Assembly: GCA_030837445.1 (NCBI GenBank)
Contig: JAUPKM010000419.1
Coordinates: 1-7,628 of the forward strand
Length of the DNA: 7,628 nt
Reading direction: 5' to 3'
From: Actinomycetota bacterium
GTDB taxonomy: Bacteria > Actinomycetota > Actinomycetes > S36-B12 > UBA10799
The notes under the pieces were generated by a model, which worked only from the letters and a program-made list of their open reading frames with translations, was not told the DNA's origin and did no database searches. Shown one piece after another: positions 1-6,861 of this stretch (positions within the stretch are counted from its first letter, which is position 1; every line of letters starts with the position of its first letter). A program made the position numbers and the translations under genes.

Positions 1-1313
1 CCCTTCACCTGGCCGACCAGTTGACCGGCCCGAATCCGCAGGAATCGTTGGGCAGTGAACTGGAAGTTGTAGCGGGCCATGTCGATCGACCAACTCTTGT
101 CGCCGACCACCAGCAGGCCGTCAGCGACACCGGCGACCAGCGAATCCAGATCACCGCCTGCGGTGCCAGCGGCCAAGGACACATTTGGCATCCGCTGCAG
201 CGGGACGTGTCCCGCGGAGTCGGCGTAGGCACAGCCGTTGGAGCGGGTCACCCCCAGCGCCGACGCGCCAGCACGATCAAGTTGATAGCCGACCAACACA
301 CCATCTCGGACGAGATCCCAGCGCTGGGCCGCCACACCCTCGTCGTCCCAACCGACCGTCGCCAGGCCCTCGGCGGTGGTTCGGTCGCCGGTGATATTCA
401 TCAGCTCCGAGCCGTACTGAAACGACCCCAGGCCGGCTGGTACTGCGAACGATGTGCCCGCGTAGTTGGCCTCCAACCCGATGGCGCGGTCGTACTCGGT
501 GGCGTGGCCCACGCTTTCGTGGATGGTCAGCCAGAGGTTGGTGGGGTCGATCACCAGGTCGTAGCGGCCAGGCTCCAGCTCAGGTGCCGAGACCCGCTCG
601 GCCAGCAGTTCCGGCAGTTGGGCCAACTCGTCCTGCCAGCACGGAGCGAGCGCATACTCCCAGCCACGTGCGGCCGGCGGACCGGTCGTGGTCAGGTCCT
701 CAAAGCCGTCGGCGGAAAGCGCGACGGCGGTCACGCTGGGATGGCAGCGCACCCGCTGCTGCACCACCCGGGTGCCGCCGGAGTTCGCGTACAGCACCTG
801 TTCCTTCACACCGGTGAACGAGGCGTCGACATGGGCGACGACCTCGCTTGCGAGCAGCCGGGACGCCCAGCCACCCAGGGTGTCGAGCACATCGGTGAGG
901 TCCACCGTCGTAGGGTCCAGCTCATACGGTGAGCACCAACTCCCTCGGTAGCTGGCCTCCGCCGACAACGTGACGGGGTGCGCCCCCACCGTCATGGTTT
1001 GGGCGAGTTCGACCGCCCGGCGGGTCGCCCTGCGCACCGCGCCAATGCTGAGGTCTGTGGTCGCTGCGAACCCCCAGCTACCGGCCAGCAGCACCCGGAT
1101 CCCCACGCCGAGCGTCCGGTTGACGGCCGCGCTCTGCAACTGCAGATCGTGCAGAGCCACATCGTTGCTCGTGCTGGCCATCACTCGCACATCAGCGAAT
1201 TCAGCTCCGGCCTCCGCCGCCTGCTGGAGGGCCGCGTCGACCGTCGGATCGAGTTCGAGGGTGAGGGCGAGGAAGGCGGGGTCCACCGTGCGAGTGGTTG
1301 CGTTCGCGGTCAC
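1..1313 (-). CDS. tldD: TldD-type metalloprotease (TldD/PmbA, peptidase U62 family), 3' end outside window
   Basis: The minus frame is open from a GTG at 1313 to the window edge, giving about 437 codons; family members are usually near 450-510, so only the C-terminal end is missing. The start is well bounded: an in-frame TAG lies at 1323-1325, leaving only this GTG or a CTG two codons earlier. The zinc-protease motif HESVGH is at residues 265-270, preceded by the typical 'DLVIDP' stretch and followed by GLEANYAGTSF. Further on are the family segments 'NITGDRT', 'NGCAYADSAG' and 'PLQRMPNV'. In the established family, TldD pairs with TldE/PmbA to form a cytoplasmic protease that degrades unfolded peptides and matures some ribosomal peptides. 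The partner would be expected just off the left edge, which is inference. The gene is divergent from the phosphatase gene across 118 bp. No obvious Shine-Dalgarno sequence is present; TAGGG lies a few bases upstream of the GTG. Confidence 0.93.
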   Translation of the reverse strand, partial: MTANATTRTVDPAFLALTLELDPTVDAALQQAAEAGAEFADVRVMASTSNDVALHDLQLQSAAVNRTLGVGIRVLLAGSWGFAATTDLSIGAVRRATRRAVELAQTMTVGAHPVTLSAEASYRGSWCSPYELDPTTVDLTDVLDTLGGWASRLLASEVVAHVDASFTGVKEQVLYANSGGTRVVQQRVRCHPSVTAVALSADGFEDLTTTGPPAARGWEYALAPCWQDELAQLPELLAERVSAPELEPGRYDLVIDPTNLWLTIHESVGHATEYDRAIGLEANYAGTSFAVPAGLGSFQYGSELMNITGDRTTAEGLATVGWDDEGVAAQRWDLVRDGVLVGYQLDRAGASALGVTRSNGCAYADSAGHVPLQRMPNVSLAAGTAGGDLDSLVAGVADGLLVVGDKSWSIDMARYNFQFTAQRFLRIRAGQLVGQVK

Positions 1314-1431
1314 GTGCAGACCCTACGCCTGCGCCCGGTTTCGGCCTCTGCTGCCAGTCGGACAGCACGGTGACGGCCAGCGCTTTGGCTCCTCGTTGGC
1401 ATCAGCGCCGACGGCGCGCAAGGATGTGGGC

Positions 1432-1932
1432 GTGCCCACCCTCGTGCTACTGCGCCACGCCAAGTCCGCCTGGCCGCCCGGAGTCCCGGACTTACTCCGC
1501 CCACTGAACGACCGCGGCCGTAAGGATGCCCCGGCTGTCGGTCAGCTGTTGGCAGCCCGGGCGCCGCTGGACCTTGCGCTGGTTTCGCCGGCGAATCGAA
1601 CACAGCAGACCTGGGACGCGGTGGCCTCTGAGCTACAGCGTCCTCCGACAGCGGGACTTGACCCGAGGATCTACGAGGCAGATGTCTCCGATCTGCTCGA
1701 CGTGCTCGCGGGCGTACCGGCCGTGAGTGAACGCGTCATTCTGGTGGGGCATAACCCGGGCACCGAATTGCTGGCCCAACTGTTGTGCACGCCGTCCCAG
1801 CACGGGTCATACCAGTCGATGATCGAAAAGTTCCCGACCAGCGGTCTCGCTGAGATTCGCTGGCAGGGTGACTGGACTGAGATCGCCCCGAATACCGCCG
1901 AACTGGTCAGCTTCGACGTGCCGCGGGGGTAG
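1432..1932 (+). CDS. sixA: SixA-like histidine phosphatase family protein
   Basis: This encodes 166 aa starting at GTG 1432, with AAGGA about eight bases upstream. The frame stays open far upstream, but that part is antisense to tldD and has no family similarity, so I use the GTG. The protein begins VPTLVLLRHAKSAW. The RHG-type phosphohistidine motif is LLRHAKS with catalytic His9, followed by SPANRTQQT (Arg56) and the second catalytic histidine in VGHNPGTE (His107). The length of about 165 aa matches the short SixA branch of the histidine phosphatase superfamily, which in Escherichia coli dephosphorylates phosphohistidine on phosphocarrier proteins; the substrate here is unknown. It is cytoplasmic, with no signal peptide or membrane segment. 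Its last 26 bp overlap the 3' end of serB on the other strand. A phosphoglycerate-mutase-like phosphatase of another specificity is the alternative. Confidence 0.9.
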   Translation: MPTLVLLRHAKSAWPPGVPDLLRPLNDRGRKDAPAVGQLLAARAPLDLALVSPANRTQQTWDAVASELQRPPTAGLDPRIYEADVSDLLDVLAGVPAVSERVILVGHNPGTELLAQLLCTPSQHGSYQSMIEKFPTSGLAEIRWQGDWTEIAPNTAELVSFDVPRG

Positions 1933-3124
1933 CCGGGCTGCCGGGTCCTCGGCTCGTCAGATCCGCAGCCTCGATCTCCTCCCGGGTGATGCCGAGGACA
2001 TGCAAGACGGCATCCAGATAGGGCACGTTGACGGTCGTGTCCGCTGCCCGGCGAAGGGCAGGCTTAGCATTGAAGGCGATCCCCAGCCCGGCCAGCGAGA
2101 TCATCCCGATGTCGTTGGCGCCGTCCCCAATGGCGACCGTCTGCGCCAACGGTATCCCGCTCTCGTCGGCGAACCTGCGAAGGGCCGAGGCCTTTCCGGC
2201 GCCGTCAACGATCGGGCCGGTCACCCTTCCGGTCAACAGACCGTCGCGAATCTCCAAGGTGTTGGCCAGTGCGTAGTCAATACCAAGCTCTTTGGCGAGT
2301 GGATAGACGATCTGGCTGAAACCGCCACTCACGACGGCAATTCGGTAGCCGAGCAGTTTCAGCGTGCGACACAAGGTCCGGGCCCCGGGGGTTAACCGGA
2401 TCGAGGACCGAACATCTGCCAGGGCACTCTCGGGCACTCCGGCCAGCAGTGCCACCCGGGCGTGCAGGCTGGCTGCGAAGTCCAGCTCGCCCCTCATGGC
2501 GGCGACAGTCACCTCGTGCACTTCCTGTGCGCAGCCTGCATGTTCGGCGAGAAGTTCGATCACCTCATCCTGGATCAAGGTGGAATCCACATCCATCACG
2601 ACCAGGTGTGTACCCCGCCGCCACAGTGCAGCTCCCTGCACTGCCACATCCAGGCCGCCGACCGCTGATTCAGCCGCCAGGGCCTCGCGTAGGGCTGCCT
2701 CATCGGCGCCGGAAACGGTGAGTCGCAGCACCACCAACGGGTAGCCCGCGATTCGCTCAATGCGATCGATATTCCCGCCCAGACCCGCAATTCGCGCGGT
2801 CACCCCCGCCAACGCCTCCGGACCGAGCGGCTCGCCCATGACCGTGACGAGCACCCGGCCCAGCCGCCGGGGATCCTCCAACGACGGGGAGTCGTCCACC
2901 TGCACGGACAGACCAACTTCGAACGCTGCCGCGGTCACGGAGGCGGTGACCGCCTCCACCTGGGCTGTCTCGATCTGTAGCAGCAGACAGAGCACGAGTT
3001 GGCCACGAATGACGATCTGCTCGGCATCGATCACCTCGGCGGCGCGCGCCTGCAATGAGCGCAGCAGGCTCGCGGTGACACCCGGCCGATCCGGCCCGGT
3101 GACAGTGAACAGCACAGGAGTCAT
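1907..3124 (-). CDS. serB: Phosphoserine phosphatase SerB with two N-terminal ACT domains
   Basis: This encodes 405 aa and catalyses the last step of serine synthesis, O-phosphoserine to serine plus phosphate. Residues 1-75 and about 88-160 look like two ACT domains (TVTGPDRPGVTASLL; VLVTVMGEP...NIDRIERIAG), the layout of actinobacterial SerB2-type enzymes in which ACT domains bind amino acids and control activity. The HAD phosphatase part has motif I DVDST (nucleophile Asp178, Asp180), motif II VVSGGFS (Ser266), Lys311 in GKASALRRF, and motif IV AIGDGANDIGM (Asp334, Asp338). All catalytic residues are present. I start at ATG 3124; an in-frame TTG two codons upstream (3130) is possible. No good Shine-Dalgarno is visible, and the MFS stop codon lies only 10 bp upstream, so translational coupling is likely. 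The 3' end overlaps sixA tail to tail by 26 bp. Confidence 0.96.
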   Translation of the reverse strand: MTPVLFTVTGPDRPGVTASLLRSLQARAAEVIDAEQIVIRGQLVLCLLLQIETAQVEAVTASVTAAAFEVGLSVQVDDSPSLEDPRRLGRVLVTVMGEPLGPEALAGVTARIAGLGGNIDRIERIAGYPLVVLRLTVSGADEAALREALAAESAVGGLDVAVQGAALWRRGTHLVVMDVDSTLIQDEVIELLAEHAGCAQEVHEVTVAAMRGELDFAASLHARVALLAGVPESALADVRSSIRLTPGARTLCRTLKLLGYRIAVVSGGFSQIVYPLAKELGIDYALANTLEIRDGLLTGRVTGPIVDGAGKASALRRFADESGIPLAQTVAIGDGANDIGMISLAGLGIAFNAKPALRRAADTTVNVPYLDAVLHVLGITREEIEAADLTSRGPGSPATPAARRS

Positions 3125-3134
3125 CGGCAACAGG

Positions 3135-4445
3135 CTAGCGCTCGGGTGGAGGTGGGCTGGAGGGAGAGTTGCCGGCCTCAGCCTCGCGGGCAGATCTCAG
3201 CAGCGAACGCCAGTAATACACCGTCATCAGCAGCATGCCGATGCTCAGCGAAAGCAGGGTTACGAACCCGCCGGCGCTTGACAACAATTGACCCCAGACC
3301 AGCGACCCCAGCGTCACCCCGACCATGATCGCGAGGAAGTAGGTTGACAGATTGCGGGTGCGCTCCTCTTCGGCGGATTCGATCTCGACGAAGTCGACCA
3401 GGAACGAACGCCCAGTTGTCGATCCGGCCGCGAATACGATGAAGACGAGCCCGAGAGTCACCAACTCGGCACCACCGTCTAGCAGGTACGCGAACAGTGA
3501 GACGCAGACCATGGCGCCTGCGGCGATGGTGTAGGCCTTCGCGGTGGACACGGCCCGGATGGAGTGCTGGAGTCTCGGCAGCAGAACCGGCGCCAGCAAG
3601 TTTCCGGCCGCGAGGGCGCCGATCAGGATGCCCGCGTGCAGGGCCAGATTGTGCCCCAGGTCCCGCGCCAACGGGACCATCATCTGGCTCAACGGCCCGA
3701 TCATCAGAGCACTGCCGACCGCGACCACAACGGCACCCCGGATGGCCGAGCTGGATCGCATGGAGGCCCAGATGGCGCGCCAGGGCTTCTCCTGCATCCG
3801 GGCCGACTTCGGTGCCCGCAACGGAACCACCGCGAGCACCACCCAGGCCACGGGTAGGAATGACAGCGCATTGAAAACGATCACTGCCAGCGGGCCTGCC
3901 AGGTCGACGAGAAGGCCACCGACCGGCCCACCGATGACTGCTCCCAAACCCTGAGAACTGCTCATCAGCGCTATCGACCGAGCTCGACCCGCGGTCGGTG
4001 CATAGCAGGACAAGGACAGCTGACCTAGGGTCATACCCCAGCCGCGGAGTGCGCCCGCCAGCACGGCGGCGCCTAGCAGCACCGGATATCCCGGTGCTCC
4101 TAGCGCGATAAGTCCGGCAACTGCGAGCCAGAGAAGGCAAGCGGCCACCTGTATTGCCGCAAACGACTTCAGCACCCCGAGTCTGCGGCTGACCAGCGCG
4201 GTGTAGGGCATCGCCAAAGCCGCGACGCCGAACATCACGAAGAACAACGCCGAGGTGTAGTTGGCCGCCTGTCGCGTCGTCGGCGCCGCGTCGGCCGCAA
4301 TGGTCGTGATCGCAAGCAGCGACCCGGTGGAACCGACCTGGCTCACGGCGGCCACCGCCATGAAGAGTTTCGTCTCGCGAGGAAGCGCTTGGATGAACTG
4401 CCGGGTGCCGAGTGACTCCAATTCTTGGCCATCCGGCGCTGCCAT
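3135..4445 (-). CDS. MFS permease (major facilitator superfamily, MFS_1/MFS_3-like)
   Basis: This encodes 436 aa. The ATG at 4445 is chosen because GGAGGG lies eight bases upstream; the frame is open 51 codons further, but that part would overlap the upstream gene and is not membrane-like. The protein is about 70% hydrophobic segments, with roughly 12 predicted membrane helices in two halves. Residues about 29-50 form the first helix, a basic loop SRRLGVLK follows helix 2-3 as in MFS loop 2-3, and a hydrophilic central loop (KSARMQEKPW) divides the halves. The C-terminal tail is polar and proline-rich (SSPPPPER). MFS proteins of this kind usually export small molecules driven by the proton gradient; the substrate cannot be told from sequence. 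It lies 16 bp after the 269-aa gene and 10 bp before serB, so it is probably co-transcribed with both. A link to serine or amino-acid efflux is possible but is inference. Confidence 0.88.
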   Translation of the reverse strand: MAAPDGQELESLGTRQFIQALPRETKLFMAVAAVSQVGSTGSLLAITTIAADAAPTTRQAANYTSALFFVMFGVAALAMPYTALVSRRLGVLKSFAAIQVAACLLWLAVAGLIALGAPGYPVLLGAAVLAGALRGWGMTLGQLSLSCYAPTAGRARSIALMSSSQGLGAVIGGPVGGLLVDLAGPLAVIVFNALSFLPVAWVVLAVVPLRAPKSARMQEKPWRAIWASMRSSSAIRGAVVVAVGSALMIGPLSQMMVPLARDLGHNLALHAGILIGALAAGNLLAPVLLPRLQHSIRAVSTAKAYTIAAGAMVCVSLFAYLLDGGAELVTLGLVFIVFAAGSTTGRSFLVDFVEIESAEEERTRNLSTYFLAIMVGVTLGSLVWGQLLSSAGGFVTLLSLSIGMLLMTVYYWRSLLRSAREAEAGNSPSSPPPPER

Positions 4446-4461
4446 GGCAATGACCCTCCGA

Positions 4462-5271
4462 TCAGTTTCCGTCGGCCGCGCCGTTCTGCCCGGCGCCCGG
4501 CTGCGAGAGTGCGGCCGCGAGTCCCCGGCGACCGGCTGCCGCCAATGGTGCCACCGCAGCCAGCAGCAGTCGACCGCTGCTCGTACCCGGGTCGGCACTC
4601 AGTGCGGCGGCGGCCACAATGGCCAGCAGTCGAGCGCTATCCGAGGCCTGCGCTGCCACACGCCCGGACATGCCGGGGGGTAACGCAAGTCGATCGAGAT
4701 CGGCGAGTTGCCGAGTCAATCGCCGCTCATCTCGGGCGGGTGCCGGCGCTGAAGCCAGCAGTTCGACCGCCTCCGTGGTGAGAGCCAGCAGCTCCAGTCG
4801 CGCCTCCCGTACGGAGGTGCTCGTGGGCACGAGCGCCTCGACCCGCTGGGCCTGCCAAACGGCCGCGTCGCCGGTCCCGATCGACGTTGGCACGATGGCG
4901 ATCCAGGCAGTCCCGACGGGCACCACCATCGCCTGGCCGGCGGTCACCGCGAGGTTCAGCTCGGGAGGCAGCCCGTGGTGATCGCCGGGAATGGGGAGAA
5001 CACACTGAGCGGGACCGGTCGCAACGGCATGCAGATCGGGCAGCGCCGTCCGCAACTGTTGGCGGGGGCTTGACCAGCCAGCCAGGCCGACCGATGAGCC
5101 ATTGAACGGGTTGTCCCCGGCCAGCACAGGGCAGTCGGCAATGGGGGCTGCAGGGGAGTTGAACCAGGCAGTGAGTAGCCCGGCTCTGGGTGGAAGCTCG
5201 GCCACCCCGTACCAGGGCAGTGCGCTACCGGCTGCAGGCCGAGGCCGGAGCGGCTCGCGGGGATGCACCAT
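4462..5271 (-). CDS. Conserved-looking hypothetical protein, alanine-rich, first gene of the MFS-serB operon
   Basis: This encodes 269 aa, and I do not recognise the family. Codon use looks genuine (strong third-position GC) and the overlapping frames show no better candidate. The N-terminal half (about 1-130) is mixed, with motifs such as LPWYGVAELPPRAGLL, DNPFNGSS and PVGTAWIAIVPTS that read like a globular alpha/beta domain. The C-terminal half (about 140-265) is Ala/Leu/Arg-rich and should be helical, with a mildly hydrophobic segment near 215-250 that could touch a membrane but lacks a clean transmembrane pattern. There is no signal peptide. Start options are GTG 5274, ATG 5271 and GTG 5268. 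I choose ATG 5271 because no Shine-Dalgarno is present and a TAACCT box lies exactly where a leaderless start at that A would need it. The stop codon is 16 bp before the MFS gene. Confidence 0.75.
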   Translation of the reverse strand: MVHPREPLRPRPAAGSALPWYGVAELPPRAGLLTAWFNSPAAPIADCPVLAGDNPFNGSSVGLAGWSSPRQQLRTALPDLHAVATGPAQCVLPIPGDHHGLPPELNLAVTAGQAMVVPVGTAWIAIVPTSIGTGDAAVWQAQRVEALVPTSTSVREARLELLALTTEAVELLASAPAPARDERRLTRQLADLDRLALPPGMSGRVAAQASDSARLLAIVAAAALSADPGTSSGRLLLAAVAPLAAAGRRGLAAALSQPGAGQNGAADGN

Positions 5272-5277
5272 CACGCA

Positions 5278-5305
5278 AGGTTACGCGGGAAAGCGAAACT
5301 GTGAC
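5278..5305 (-). promoter_or_regulatory. Putative promoter giving a leaderless transcript of the 269-aa gene
   Basis: On the minus strand a -10 box TAACCT (5283-5278, matching TAnnnT) is preceded after 16 bp by GTCACA (5305-5300, 4 of 6 to TTGACA). The A of the ATG at 5271 is the seventh base after the box, the expected transcription start. Leaderless mRNAs are common in Actinobacteria. The -35 element is weak. Confidence 0.35.
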
Positions 5306-5316
5306 CGGCCCGTGAG

Positions 5317-5703
5317 TCAGAAGGTCCAGATCCGCATCGTCGCTCGGCCGGGGTCGTAGGTCGAGCGGACGATCGGCGAGAAGGTCACCGGCTGCGGCGC
5401 GCCTGTGTCCGCCACTACCACTCGGGCGACTGCCGGATCAGCCAGCCCGTGCGCGGTGATCTCCACTCGGGCGCCGGTGCAGGTGTGGCTGGCGTCTACC
5501 AGCGAGGCACCGATGACGGTCACAGTTGAGGCCGACGGACCGGGTCGGGTCTGCCAGTCGGTGATGGCAAGTTGGCTGGTGACACAGCCGGTGGAACTGG
5601 GTTCGGAGTCCCACGGCATCGAAGGACCGGAGACCATGATCCCGTTCACGACAGCAGCTACCGCGATCGTTCCGGCGGCTGTCAGGATCGGTTGGAGATG
5701 CAT
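5317..5703 (-). CDS. Small exported two-cysteine protein, last gene of the SipW-type cassette
   Basis: This encodes 128 aa from ATG 5703, preceded by AAGGGTGG at acceptable distance; GTG 5712 or 5715 would add up to four residues, including an arginine. Residues 5-26 form a hydrophobic export segment (ILTAAGTIAVAAVVNGIMV). It lacks the basic cluster and the G-x-G-V-Y-A ending of the other two cargo proteins, so it may be processed differently or stay anchored. The mature part is Thr/Val/Ala-rich and beta-like. Its two cysteines are Cys40 and Cys75. The segment HTCTGARVEITAHG resembles PSCAGKNLKLSV of the 157-aa protein (Cys-x-Gly followed by alternating hydrophobic residues), suggesting a related beta-sandwich domain. 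The gene is 87 bp after the signal peptidase gene and 45 bp before the 269-aa gene. I do not recognise its family. Its role as cargo or accessory surface protein is inferred from context. Confidence 0.72.
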   Translation of the reverse strand: MHLQPILTAAGTIAVAAVVNGIMVSGPSMPWDSEPSSTGCVTSQLAITDWQTRPGPSASTVTVIGASLVDASHTCTGARVEITAHGLADPAVARVVVADTGAPQPVTFSPIVRSTYDPGRATMRIWTF

Positions 5704-5790
5704 CCTGACCACCACCCTTGTCGTCGCCTATGGGTGGTAATTCGGTCGCAACGAAGGGCGTCTTTAGGTTTTGGGCGTAACCAGTCAGAG

Positions 5791-6438
5791 TCAGGGACGG
5801 AGTTTTCGGTGACGGCCGGTCCGGGCATGCTTGAGGCGCTGGTTCCTGGCGTCGACCGGGACCGTGGAGATCATCGTCTCCGTCACCTTGCCCGGCCAGA
5901 GGAAGTAGAGCACCATCAGCCCGATCAGGATGGCCACGGTGTAAGGCGAACGGATCTTGGCCGTGGGGATGACGAGGATGGAGACCCTGCTGATGTCCTG
6001 CGGGCGCACCACCCAGCCGTCCGGCTCCGGGTTCGCGTCTCCCTGGGTGAGCCATCCGCCAGGTTGGCTGCTGATGATGCGGTGCGCGATGGCGGGGAGC
6101 TTGTCGCTACCTGGGGCGAACTCGGGTTGGGCAACCACGACCTTGCCCACCGCCGGCGGGGACAGCCACGGCTTCACCGCGATGATGATGTCGCCCGGTT
6201 TGATCCCCGGAGTCATGGACGCCGTCTTGACTGGGAGCAATGCCAGGCCGACGACGAACCAGAGGAAGAGAACGAGTGCGATCGACGTCGCCCAGCCGAG
6301 CCAGGCTCGCCAGGAGCTGTCTCGGCGACGGTTCAGCTTTCCGTCACCGGGACCGCCGTCACGGCGGTCTGCCCCACGGGGGACTACGCGATCTGCAGAG
6401 GACACAGGCTCAGTGTCCTCCAGATCGTTGCGGGCCAC
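5791..6438 (-). CDS. sipW: Signal peptidase I, ER/SipW type (Ser-His-Asp)
   Basis: This encodes 215 aa. It has a hydrophilic cytoplasmic N-terminus of about 45 residues, a first membrane helix at about 47-69, the catalytic domain, and a second helix at about 167-182 followed by a basic C-terminal tail (RLKHARTGRHRKLRP). The catalytic serine is Ser74 in TASMTPGIKPGDII. The second conserved box has histidine (His119, PAIAHRII) where ordinary bacterial signal peptidase I has lysine, and the third box is LTQGDANPEPDG (Asp134, Asp140). That is the Ser/His/Asp signature of the SEC11/SipW branch, which in Bacillus cleaves the unusual signal peptides of TasA and related proteins. Its position among small exported proteins fits a dedicated peptidase. 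The start is GTG 6438, with an in-frame TGA five codons upstream; its ribosome site is weak. GTG 6405, with GGAGG 11 bases upstream, is the alternative and loses only 11 non-conserved residues. Confidence 0.92.
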   Translation of the reverse strand: MARNDLEDTEPVSSADRVVPRGADRRDGGPGDGKLNRRRDSSWRAWLGWATSIALVLFLWFVVGLALLPVKTASMTPGIKPGDIIIAVKPWLSPPAVGKVVVAQPEFAPGSDKLPAIAHRIISSQPGGWLTQGDANPEPDGWVVRPQDISRVSILVIPTAKIRSPYTVAILIGLMVLYFLWPGKVTETMISTVPVDARNQRLKHARTGRHRKLRP

Positions 6439-6518
6439 CAGCCACTCGTCTCACAGAAGATTGCGGCGTGGACCGATCACGAACCGGCGGTGGCAGCTGC
6501 GGCGAGCGGGTCGAGAAG

Positions 6519-6821
6519 TCAGCGGGACAGCGGGACAGCGGCGGTCACACTTATGTCGGAATTGCCGTTGCGGCACCGGCCGTAGGCATAGCCGTTGCCG
6601 TTCCCATTCCCATTACCGTTATCCCCCGGGCAGACAACCACAGTCGGCGCCGAACCGACCTGGATATCGCTGCCGGTACTCCCCGCCACCCTCAGGCCGG
6701 TGGCGGCATACACGCCGAACCCCGTCCCAACCAGCATGGCGGCGGTCACTGCCATGGTGACAACAAGACGGGTCGACGAGGAGTGCCTGTCGGTTCGTCG
6801 TGCTCGCCTGGCGCGCGCCAT
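6519..6821 (-). CDS. Small exported protein with alternate (SipW-type) signal peptide and Asn-Gly repeat
   Basis: This encodes 100 aa from ATG 6821, with a strong GGAGGG site seven bases upstream. The N-terminus is very basic (MARARRARRTDRH), followed by a hydrophobic core at about 19-33 and the motif GFGVYA (34-39), after which cleavage is likely. The mature chain of about 61 residues starts ATGLRVAGSTGSDIQVG, recognisably related to the 157-aa neighbour, and contains Cys64, a tract of five Asn-Gly pairs (residues 69-78), then YAYGRC with Cys83. It ends shortly after NSDISVTAAVPLSR, where the neighbour continues for another 45-50 residues, so it may be a naturally short or truncated paralogue. 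An 8-bp tandem repeat sits on its last codons. It lies 97 bp downstream of the first cargo gene and 80 bp upstream of the signal peptidase gene. Function is unknown; a surface or matrix component is a guess from context. Confidence 0.82.
   Translation of the reverse strand: MARARRARRTDRHSSSTRLVVTMAVTAAMLVGTGFGVYAATGLRVAGSTGSDIQVGSAPTVVVCPGDNGNGNGNGNGYAYGRCRNGNSDISVTAAVPLSR
6521..6540. repeat. 8-bp tandem repeat (agcgggac, 2.5 copies) at the 3' end of the 100-aa cargo gene
   Basis: Two full copies (6521-6528, 6529-6536) and half a third adjoin the stop codon. Eight is not a multiple of three, so copy-number change shifts frame. Loss of one unit would extend the protein by about 22 residues to a TGA at 6453-6451, 12 bp before the signal peptidase GTG. 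Confidence 0.7.
6591..6620 (-). repeat. Asn-Gly dipeptide repeat tract (five AAY-GGN units)
   Basis: Five consecutive Asn-Gly codon pairs lie between Cys64 and Cys83 of the 100-aa protein. The codons vary (aac/aat, ggt/ggg/ggc), so selection on the peptide rather than recent slippage is more likely. Fourteen bases at 6589-6602 recur exactly at 7154-7167, where the 157-aa protein encodes NGNGY. Confidence 0.8.
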
Positions 6822-6861
6822 ACCGTCCCTCCTCGTGTCAACTGTTTCGAACTTGCCGTCG

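Noticed and set aside
21..932. Plus-strand open frame of about 300 codons
   Set aside because: It is antisense to tldD, whose minus frame carries the HExxxH motif and other family segments; the plus translation shows no domain.
1405..1417. GCGCC-GAC-GGCGC palindrome in the sixA leader
   Set aside because: A five-base stem in high-GC DNA is expected by chance; no T-tract, and no competing structure supports a switch.
970..1431. Long N-terminal extension of the sixA frame
   Set aside because: It overlaps tldD and the intergenic gap and has no similarity to the phosphatase family; GTG 1432 with a ribosome site gives the normal SixA length.
3178..4140. Minus-strand frame of 320 codons within the MFS gene
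   Set aside because: It is an out-of-frame shadow with Arg/Gly/Ala-rich composition; the MFS frame has clear membrane helices and a strong ribosome site.
5716..5790. Gap between the signal peptidase and the last cassette gene
   Set aside because: Searched for a promoter or terminator; only a short direct repeat (acgccc) was seen, with no convincing signal.
5572..6585. Plus-strand frame of 337 codons across the export cassette
   Set aside because: It is antisense to the signal peptidase gene and parts of both flanking cargo genes; it is rich in His/Arg/Asp with no motif.
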